Of a DNA stretch of 64,000 nt, positions 57,993 through 64,000 are shown piece by piece. Both the position numbers and the translations under genes were made by a program. Positions within the stretch are counted from its first letter, which is position 1. Each line of letters opens with the position of its first letter. The stretch is from Coprenecus sp902388455 (GTDB taxonomy: Bacteria; Bacteroidota; Bacteroidia; Bacteroidales; UBA932): positions 62,001-126,000 of the forward strand of contig OZ007032.1 of assembly GCA_963931615.1 (NCBI GenBank), in the 5' to 3' direction. The notes below the pieces were generated by a model that worked only from the letters and a program-made list of their open reading frames with translations, searched no databases and was not told the DNA's origin.

Positions 57993-58871
57993 ATGAAAAC
58001 GATATATTACGCAGCAACAGTTCTGGCCGCTTTCGGGCTTCTGGCCGTGACCTCCTGCCATAAGGATGCCCCTGTTGACCCCAAGATCGAATTCAGTGCC
58101 AATCTGCCGGAGCTGACTGTCGGCTCCATGGGAGGCACACTTACCATAGAATTTACTTCCGCCGCTGCCTGGACGGCCCGTATGAGCCAGGCATGGTGCT
58201 CGGTATCTCCTTCGGAAGGAGATCCGGGACAGTGCTCCGTTACCGTGACCATAGGAGAGAATATGTCCTATGAGACACGCACTGTAGACCTGAAAATTAT
58301 TTCCGGAACTCTTGAAGAGACCCTGACCATAACCCAGATACAGAATGATGCGATAGTCATAGCACAGGATGAGTATACTGTGCCTTCTGCGGGCGATACC
58401 CTCGAGTTCGTACTGAATACCAACGTGGACTTCGATGTCGAGATTTCCTCTGACTGCGACTGGATAACATATCTGGAGCCTACCAAGGCTCTCGAAGAGG
58501 TACCTGTCGCATTCTGGGTGGCTCCACGTGAGGACGAAAGTAATGACCCCAGAGAGGCTGTGATAACTTTTGTATCCGGAGAGATCAGACAGTCTGTAAC
58601 TGTCCGCCAGGTCGGACATCAGGAACCCAGTGTGCTGGGAATCACTCATGTCAGCGGAGCATTCACCGTGCCGGAAATTAGCGGCGGTAATTTCATCGGT
58701 GGTACTGTCTCATGGGGAGACGGCCAGACGGAGGATTACCGGAGCGGTCTGGTCCACAACTATGAGAATGCAGGGCAGGCCTATACCGTTACGGTGGACG
58801 CTCCGGGTGCCGATAAGTTCGTCATCGACGTCATCACCGGAGTGACGGAGCTGGACCTGAGAGAATTCTAG
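57993..58871 (+). CDS. Lipoprotein with two BACON-like domains
   Basis: 292-residue lipoprotein, lipobox VTSC (Cys22). Two BACON-type units, about residues 33-118 (MGGTLTIEFTSAAAWTARMSQAWCSVSPSEGDPG) and 120-210 (NVDFDVEISSDCDWITYLEPT), each ending in a Bacteroidetes LxITQ-like strand (ETLTITQIQ; QSVTVRQVG), then a small C-terminal domain (WGDGQTEDY). It lies 18 nt behind the C10 protease gene. In other C10 loci a small inhibitor sits in this place; this protein is not recognisably one. Confidence 0.82.
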   Translation: MKTIYYAATVLAAFGLLAVTSCHKDAPVDPKIEFSANLPELTVGSMGGTLTIEFTSAAAWTARMSQAWCSVSPSEGDPGQCSVTVTIGENMSYETRTVDLKIISGTLEETLTITQIQNDAIVIAQDEYTVPSAGDTLEFVLNTNVDFDVEISSDCDWITYLEPTKALEEVPVAFWVAPREDESNDPREAVITFVSGEIRQSVTVRQVGHQEPSVLGITHVSGAFTVPEISGGNFIGGTVSWGDGQTEDYRSGLVHNYENAGQAYTVTVDAPGADKFVIDVITGVTELDLREF

Positions 58872-58891
58872 TTCCGAGGACTGCCGCAGTC

Positions 58892-59848
58892 ATGGGGAAG
58901 CTCAAGTACGATAAAGAACTTCTGGACTATGTCGAGGAGAAGCATTCTTTCGGATATCATATCCTGAGAGTACTCAAGTTCTTGGCTTATACCTTGGCTC
59001 TGGTGCTCCTGTATTATCTTTTGTTTACCCTCTTCTTCTCATCCGATGAGGAGAAGAGGATGATTTCCGAGAGCCGTCTCATAGAGGAGAGATATGACGA
59101 GCTTGCCGCGCAGACAGGGCTGCTGGAGAGTGCCGTGGAAGAGCTCGGGCAGAAGGATGGGAATATCTACCGGGAGCTTTTCAATTCTGACTTTCCGGAA
59201 TTCTCATTGTCGGATTCCGCATCCTTGGACTATATGTCGGACTCTGTTTTCAGTGAGGCCGTCATTGCCCATACAGCACGAAGTATCAGCCGTCTGGAGG
59301 ATGGCCTGGACTATTGCGACGGGCTGATAGCCCAGGTGATGAAATCTCTGGATGCTGTGGACAGCGACTCGCTTGCCCGGATACCTGCGGTTCTGCCTAT
59401 TGCAGATTTCCCTCTGGGTAACGTCGGGGCTTCTCTGGGCCGTAAGATGCATCCGTTCTATAAGAAAGTCGTCTTTCACGGCGGTCTCGATATGGTCGCC
59501 CCGGTGGGCGTGGAGGTCCGCGCCACCGCTGACGGCAAAGTCAAGGATGTGGAGAGAGCCCAGAAACTGCAGGGTACCCGTATAGTCATAGACCATGGGA
59601 ACGGTTATGAGACGGTGTATGCCCACCTGTCGGACCTGCTGGTCCGTAAAGGTCAGGCAGTCAGACGTGGAGATATTATCGGGCGTACCGGCAACAGTGG
59701 TACTTCCTTCGCTCCCCATCTGCATTACGAAGTGCTCCTGAACGGGGAGCAGCAGGATCCTCTGAATTATTTCAACGGTGAGCTGGATACCAGGCGTTTC
59801 GGAGAGCTGCTTATACTCGCTGTCAATTCAGGACAATCACTAGATTAA
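58892..59848 (+). CDS. M23 family metallopeptidase (membrane-anchored), paralog
   Basis: 318-residue relative of the peptidase at 55.1 kb with the same plan: N-terminal membrane segment (FLAYTLALVLLYYLLFTLFF, about residues 30-48), coiled-coil linker (ISESRLIEERYDELAAQTG) and C-terminal LytM domain with FHGGLDMVAP and HLHYEVLL zinc motifs. Intact by these ligands. It starts 20 nt after the BACON lipoprotein. Probably cell-wall hydrolase acting in the periplasm. Confidence 0.88.
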   Translation: MGKLKYDKELLDYVEEKHSFGYHILRVLKFLAYTLALVLLYYLLFTLFFSSDEEKRMISESRLIEERYDELAAQTGLLESAVEELGQKDGNIYRELFNSDFPEFSLSDSASLDYMSDSVFSEAVIAHTARSISRLEDGLDYCDGLIAQVMKSLDAVDSDSLARIPAVLPIADFPLGNVGASLGRKMHPFYKKVVFHGGLDMVAPVGVEVRATADGKVKDVERAQKLQGTRIVIDHGNGYETVYAHLSDLLVRKGQAVRRGDIIGRTGNSGTSFAPHLHYEVLLNGEQQDPLNYFNGELDTRRFGELLILAVNSGQSLD

Positions 59849-59863
59849 ACAATTCACGCCATC

Positions 59864-60205
59864 ATGCCTTACAAGGAATACAAACCACAGAAGCTGTTCT
59901 ACAGCATTGGTGAGGTCGCCGAACTCCTGGGGGAGAGTACCTCGCTGGTCCGTTTCTGGTCGGACACGTTCTCGGACTATGTCAAGCCTGAGCGCAACCG
60001 CAAGGGCAACCGTAAGTTCACTCCGGAGGATGTGGAGAATCTCAAGATTATCCATCATCTGGTCAAGGACATGAAGATGACCCTTGACGGGGCTGCCGCC
60101 AGGATGAAGCATAACCGTGAGGGTCTGGATCAGCGTACAGAGGTGATAGAACGGCTGCGCGGCATCCGGGAGTCCCTGCTCGAAATCTCAAAATCCCTGG
60201 ACTGA
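59864..60205 (+). CDS. MerR family transcriptional regulator (small)
   Basis: 113-residue DNA-binding protein. The winged HTH is residues about 12-85: LFYSIGEVAELLGESTSLVRFWSDTF, RNRKGNRKFTPEDVENLKIIHHL. It has no cysteines and no long effector domain, so it is unlikely to sense metals or drugs. It starts 15 nt after the M23 gene; its stop overlaps the nif3 start by one base (TGATG). The M23-MerR neighbourhood is conserved in Bacteroidales, but its role is unknown. Confidence 0.9.
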   Translation: MPYKEYKPQKLFYSIGEVAELLGESTSLVRFWSDTFSDYVKPERNRKGNRKFTPEDVENLKIIHHLVKDMKMTLDGAAARMKHNREGLDQRTEVIERLRGIRESLLEISKSLD

Positions 60206-60981
60206 TGAAGGCGTCAGCAGTAGCGGCGGCCATAGAGGAAAAAGCGCCTCTGTCTCTTCAGGAGTCCTGGGACAACAGCGGGTTCTGCATCGGGGACGGT
60301 GACTCGGAGGTACATTCGGCCCTGGTGGGTTTCGACTGTACCCCGGAACTCATCGACGAGGCGGTATCCCTGGGGGCGGATATGGTCATAACTCATCATC
60401 CGCTGATATTCGGGGGTATAAAGAAAATATCCAAGACCACTCTCACAGGACGGACGGTCATCGCTGCCATCCGTCACGGTATTACGGTCTATGCCTGCCA
60501 TACCAATATGGACAAAGTGCCGGGAGGTGTAAGCGGAACCACGGCATCTCTCCTCGGCCTGCGTGAAGTCAGGGTTCTGGACAGTGACGCTGACGGTAAC
60601 GGACTGGGTATAGTAGGAGAGCTTCCACGGCCGATGGAGCCGGAGGCATTTCTCCAGTACATGAAGGATGCCCTGAGCCTTTCAGCAGTCCGTCATTCGC
60701 GTATTCCGCGGACTCTTCTGAGAACGGTCGCTCTCTGCGGAGGCAGCGGACGTTCTCTTATAGGCAAGGCGTATGCTGCCGGTGCCGATGTCTATGTGTC
60801 GGGAGATATATCCTATCACGATTTCTATGCCCCGGACGGCATGATGATTGCTGATATCGGACATTTTGAGAGCGAGGTGGAGATAATAGGTGTGATATGT
60901 GACATCCTTAGGGAAAAAATTCCTAACTTTGCCGTCCATACTGCACGCGGCAGTAAAGTCAACCCAGTATATTATTTTTAA
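60205..60981 (+). CDS. Nif3-like dinuclear metal-centre protein
   Basis: 258-residue NIF3/YbgI family member (GTP cyclohydrolase I type 2 homolog). Metal ligands are in DMVITHHPLIFGG (His-His), ACHTNMDKVPGG and the C-terminal ADIGHFESEVE. The length matches the short YbgI-type form without the central PII-like insertion seen in the roughly 370-residue members. Function uncertain; proposed roles include metal-dependent nucleotide hydrolysis. Coupled by overlap with the MerR gene. Confidence 0.9.
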   Translation: MKASAVAAAIEEKAPLSLQESWDNSGFCIGDGDSEVHSALVGFDCTPELIDEAVSLGADMVITHHPLIFGGIKKISKTTLTGRTVIAAIRHGITVYACHTNMDKVPGGVSGTTASLLGLREVRVLDSDADGNGLGIVGELPRPMEPEAFLQYMKDALSLSAVRHSRIPRTLLRTVALCGGSGRSLIGKAYAAGADVYVSGDISYHDFYAPDGMMIADIGHFESEVEIIGVICDILREKIPNFAVHTARGSKVNPVYYF

Positions 60982-60989
60982 GAACAGAT

Positions 60990-61820
60990 ATGGCTACAAC
61001 TAAACAGAAGAATGTGATAGACACCCCTATCGACAGGCGGGAGACATTCGTGTCCCTCTCCAAGAGCATCAACGACAGCGACTCCGGTATGGAGCACAAG
61101 CTCCACACCCTCTACTTGATTCAGCAGAAAGATTCCAAGATAGACGAGATCCACATGCTGCTCGGAGAACTTCCCGATGAGATCCGCGACCTGGAAGACG
61201 AGATAGAAGGTCTCAAGACCCGTGTCGGCAAGCTCCGTGAGGAGATTTCGGATGCTGAGAAGTTCGTGGCTCAGAAGAAGATTGAGGCCGAGAACAGTAA
61301 GGCCGCCATAGCCAAGTATCAGGAGCAGCAGGCCAATGTCAAGAACAACCGCGAGTATGTCTCCATCTCCCGCGAGGTGGAGTACCAGCAGCTGGAACTG
61401 GAGCTGGCCAATAAGCGCATCAATGAGAAGAATGCCCGTATAACCGAGCTTAAGGCCGCTGTCACCGCTACGCAGAATGCCATAGCCCAGAAAGAGAGTG
61501 ATCTGGAGGAGAAGAAGAAAGAGTGCGAGTCCATTACAGAGGAGACCGCCAAGGAAGAGGAGACCCTGACCAGGGAGATCTCCGAGCTCAAGAGTTCTAT
61601 TGATGCCAGGACTCTGGCCGCATACGAGAAGGTAAGGGCCAATGCCCATAACGGTCTGGCGGTTGTTACGGTCAAGAGAGACGCCTGCGGCGGATGTTAC
61701 AACAAGATTCCGCCCCAGAGGCAGCTCGATATCGCCCAGAATAAGAAAATCATCGTCTGCGAGTACTGCGGACGCATCCTGGTAAGTCCTGACTTCGAAG
61801 AGGAAACTGCGAAGGACTAG
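60990..61820 (+). CDS. C4-type zinc-ribbon coiled-coil protein
   Basis: 276 residues: a long coiled coil from about 35 to 215 (LPDEIRDLEDEIEGLKTRVGKLREE, LELANKRINEKNARITELKAAV) and a C-terminal zinc ribbon with four cysteines (ACGGCYNKIPP and VCEYCGRIL), the family annotated as zf-RING_7 / CdsZ-like. It follows nif3 by 8 nt, the usual order in Bacteroidota. Chlamydial and other relatives are proposed to bind RNA or act as scaffold proteins; the role here is unknown. Confidence 0.88.
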   Translation: MATTKQKNVIDTPIDRRETFVSLSKSINDSDSGMEHKLHTLYLIQQKDSKIDEIHMLLGELPDEIRDLEDEIEGLKTRVGKLREEISDAEKFVAQKKIEAENSKAAIAKYQEQQANVKNNREYVSISREVEYQQLELELANKRINEKNARITELKAAVTATQNAIAQKESDLEEKKKECESITEETAKEEETLTREISELKSSIDARTLAAYEKVRANAHNGLAVVTVKRDACGGCYNKIPPQRQLDIAQNKKIIVCEYCGRILVSPDFEEETAKD

Positions 61821-61824
61821 GGCC

Positions 61825-63003
61825 ATGATGCAAAGAACGTTCTTCAGACACGTAGGACAGACTTCACCATCCCCTTTGGCTATTGAGGTAGACAGGGCGG
61901 ATGGTGTTTTTCTCTACAGCGGTGACCGCCGGTACCTGGATCTGGTGTCGGGGGTCTGCGTGAGCAATGTGGGACACGGCCGTCCCGAGGTGACCGAGGC
62001 CGTGCAGGAACAGGTCCGGAACTATTTTCATCTGATGGTGTACGGGGAGATGATAGAGGCTCCCCAGGTGATGCATGCCTCGCTGCTGGCATCCATTCTG
62101 CCGCCCTCGCTGGACTGCATTTATTATGTCAACTCCGGCTCGGAGGCCGTGGATGCGGCTCTGAAACTGGCCAAGCGGCTCACCGGACGCCGGCGTATGG
62201 CCTCATTCATCAACTGCTATCACGGCTCGTCCCACGCCTCGATGAGTCTTATGAGCGATACTACCCGCCAGGATGCCTTCCGTCCGCTGCTGCCCGAGGT
62301 GGACCATCTGAGATTCAACCGCCCGGAGGACCTGGTGCGCATAACGGAGGAGACGGCCTGTGTCATAGTGGAGCCCGTGCAGGGTGAGGCTGGGGTGAGG
62401 ACTCCTGCGCCGGGATTCCTGCAGGCTCTTAGGGAGAGATGCGACAGCACGGGAGCGCTGCTGATTTTCGATGAGGTACAGACCGGATTCGGACGTACCG
62501 GGAGGATGTTCGCATTTGAGAAATACGGGGCTGTCCCGGATATCCTGGTGCTGGCCAAGGCCCTGGGGGGAGGAATGCCCCTGGGAGGAGTGGTGTCCTC
62601 GAAAGAAAGGCTGGACGCATTTACGCATGACCCGGTGCTGGGTCATATCACTACATTCGGAGGACATCCTGTCTGCTGCGCTGCGGCCCTGGCTTCCCTC
62701 CGTCTGCTGCTTAGGGAACCCTGGGTGGCTCAGGCCGAGGAGAAGGGGCGCCGTCTGGAACAGGTATTGTCCCGGCATCCGGCTGTCCGGGAGATACGCC
62801 GCAGCGGTCTGCTGCTGGCCGTGGACCTGGGAGAGCCCAGGGCGGCGGAGAAGATGCTCGGATTTCTTCTGGAGGAGGGTGCCGTGAGTGATTATTTCCT
62901 CTATGACCCCTGCTCTTTCCGTATAGCACCTCCGCTGTGTATCAGTGACGCGGAGGTGGATGAGGCGGCAGATATTGTAACCCGGGCATTGGACAGACTG
63001 TGA
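61825..63003 (+). CDS. Class III PLP-dependent aminotransferase
   Basis: 392-residue aminotransferase of the acetylornithine/ornithine/4-aminobutyrate group: NSGSEAVDAALKLA, CYHGSSHASMSLM, LIFDEVQTGFGRTG with the PLP-contacting Asp, LVLAKALGGGMPLGGVV with the catalytic lysine and TTFGGHPVCCAAALAS. No HPYT motif, so it is not a second BioA. The substrate is undetermined. Two adjacent ATGs (61825, 61828) are possible starts. Four nt after the zinc-ribbon gene, ending one base before the dnaB start. Confidence 0.85.
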   Translation: MMQRTFFRHVGQTSPSPLAIEVDRADGVFLYSGDRRYLDLVSGVCVSNVGHGRPEVTEAVQEQVRNYFHLMVYGEMIEAPQVMHASLLASILPPSLDCIYYVNSGSEAVDAALKLAKRLTGRRRMASFINCYHGSSHASMSLMSDTTRQDAFRPLLPEVDHLRFNRPEDLVRITEETACVIVEPVQGEAGVRTPAPGFLQALRERCDSTGALLIFDEVQTGFGRTGRMFAFEKYGAVPDILVLAKALGGGMPLGGVVSSKERLDAFTHDPVLGHITTFGGHPVCCAAALASLRLLLREPWVAQAEEKGRRLEQVLSRHPAVREIRRSGLLLAVDLGEPRAAEKMLGFLLEEGAVSDYFLYDPCSFRIAPPLCISDAEVDEAADIVTRALDRL

Positions 63004-63004
63004 T

Positions 63005-64000
63005 ATGGCAAAGAATGTAAGAACTAAGAATAAGGAAGTGTCCCTGGACGCCCTGGGACTGGAGGCTGGCAAGGTACCCCCGCAGGCCGTGGACGTGGAG
63101 GAGGCTGTGCTGGGCGCGATGATGATAGAGCCCAACTGTGTGCCGGACGTGCTGGAGTCCCTTACGGCCGGATGTTTCTACAAGGAGGCTCACCGCAAAA
63201 TATTTTCGGCTATATCGGCCCTTTCGAAGGACCATGAGCCGGTGGATATCTATACCGTGGCGGAGGCTCTCAAGCGTACCGGAGATCTGGAGGAGACAGG
63301 AGGACCCTACTATCTGAGTCTTCTGTCCTCCAAGGTGGGTGCCGCAGCTCACGTGGACTATCACGTCAAGATACTGCTTCAGAAATACATACAGAGGGAG
63401 CTCATCACCATCTCGGCGGAGGTGCAGCGCGACTCCTTCGATGACAGCATACCGGTGGACGACCTGCTCAACAACGCGCAGCAGAAGCTCTTCGACCTGG
63501 CTGAGCGCAATATGAAGCGGGAAACTCTTCCGGTGCAGGACGTGCTCAAGGACACTATCGCCGAGATAGAGTCCAACCAGGACCGGACGGACGGTCTGAG
63601 CGGAGTGCCTTCAGGCTTCACCGGTATCGATAAGGTAACCCTCGGCTGGCAGGAGTCCGACCTGGTGATTATCGCAGCCCGTCCTTCGATGGGTAAGACG
63701 GCATTCGTGCTGACGATGGCCCGGAACATGGCGGTGGACCATCACATTCCGGTGGCATTCTTCTCCCTCGAGATGTCTTCCAAACAGCTGGTCAAGAGGC
63801 TCCTGGTCTCTGAAACCGGTCTGTCCTCCGAGAAGATCCGCGGTGGAAAGCGGCTGCTGGACTACGAGCTGGTGCAGCTTCACGAACGGATCAAGGACTT
63901 GGCCGCCGCTCCGCTCTTCATCGACGACACGCCTTCGATTTCGGTCTACGAACTGCGCTCCAAGGTCCGCCGCCTGGTGCGCAATGCCGGGGTAAAGCTC
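63005..64000 (+). CDS. dnaB: Replicative DNA helicase DnaB (5' part; cut by window edge)
   Basis: Replicative hexameric helicase; the window ends after 332 codons of about 520. MAKNVRTKNKEVSLDALG opens, then the N-terminal domain PPQAVDVEEAVLGAMMIEPN (primase-interacting, residues about 27-130), a linker, and the RecA-like domain with SGVPSGFTGIDKVTLGWQ and Walker A ARPSMGKTAF. The Walker B/H2 part lies outside the window. The start is ATG 63005, one nt after the aminotransferase stop. Confidence 0.96.
   Translation, partial: MAKNVRTKNKEVSLDALGLEAGKVPPQAVDVEEAVLGAMMIEPNCVPDVLESLTAGCFYKEAHRKIFSAISALSKDHEPVDIYTVAEALKRTGDLEETGGPYYLSLLSSKVGAAAHVDYHVKILLQKYIQRELITISAEVQRDSFDDSIPVDDLLNNAQQKLFDLAERNMKRETLPVQDVLKDTIAEIESNQDRTDGLSGVPSGFTGIDKVTLGWQESDLVIIAARPSMGKTAFVLTMARNMAVDHHIPVAFFSLEMSSKQLVKRLLVSETGLSSEKIRGGKRLLDYELVQLHERIKDLAAAPLFIDDTPSISVYELRSKVRRLVRNAGVKL

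Noticed and set aside
61825..63003. Second bioA copy
   Set aside because: The class III aminotransferase here lacks the HPYT motif and is not near biotin genes, so it is not assigned to biotin synthesis.
1..64000. CRISPR array, insertion sequence, integrase, toxin-antitoxin or restriction genes
   Set aside because: No regularly spaced repeats, transposase or integrase motifs, terminal inverted repeats or defence-system genes were found in the window.

Overview
The window reads as a chromosome segment of a Bacteroidota bacterium, almost certainly order Bacteroidales and probably gut-associated. The evidence is: many intergenic regions carry the Bacteroidota sigma-factor signature TAnnTTTG (some with TTG 19-20 nt upstream); most genes have no Shine-Dalgarno sequence; and lineage-restricted families occur throughout (DUF4270, DUF3098, DUF4294, GSCFA, BACON and FN3 lipoproteins, GT5-only glycogen synthase-like protein, C10 protease). 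Genus cannot be decided from the sequence alone. No rRNA, tRNA, insertion sequence, prophage or CRISPR array was seen, and no gene-free stretch exceeds 300 bp.

Layout. 1-5.4 kb (minus strand): a complete overlapping biotin operon bioB-bioA-bioF-bioG-bioC-bioD, with bioD cut by the left edge. 5.5-8.0 kb: an FN3 lipoprotein divergent from a PAS-like/LuxR-HTH regulator, with two copies of a perfect 12-bp palindrome between them. 8.0-10.8 kb: a truncated lipoprotein remnant directly behind purN, then acpP-fabF. 10.8-16.5 kb: DUF4270 lipoprotein and GT5-like protein divergent from ftsX-DUF3098-uppP-lpxH, then a DUF4294 protein. 16.7-22.4 kb: a glycyl radical enzyme closely resembling trans-4-hydroxy-L-proline dehydratase (HypD) with its activase, and a two-domain NagB. 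22.7-26.2 kb: a 900-residue coiled-coil lipoprotein with an outer-membrane beta-barrel. 26.4-37.2 kb: the second half of the S10 ribosomal operon plus spc and alpha operons, from rplP to rplQ, with its own promoter and a strong terminator. 37.3-43.4 kb: a second FN3 lipoprotein, a GSCFA protein, a BACON/triple-repeat lipoprotein, and a LytS/LytTR two-component pair. 43.5-64 kb (plus strand): threonine dehydrogenase, a barrel/lipoprotein pair, tgt, an LptF-type permease, alaS, an in-frame LptG-Fmt fusion, thiN, an SBF transporter, two M23 peptidases flanking a C10 protease and a BACON lipoprotein, a MerR regulator, Nif3, a zinc-ribbon coiled-coil protein, a class III aminotransferase and the start of dnaB.

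The window mixes conserved housekeeping genes with lineage-specific surface genes. Genes with strongly C-ending codon choice (ribosomal proteins, hypD/activase, nagB, tdh, alaS) are probably highly expressed; if so, hydroxyproline, amino sugars and threonine may be important host-derived substrates. The most notable items are the LptG-Fmt fusion, the S10 operon that begins at rplP, the paired palindromes at 6.87 and 6.98 kb, the coiled-coil lipoprotein/barrel module, and the C10 protease/BACON pair between two M23 paralogs.
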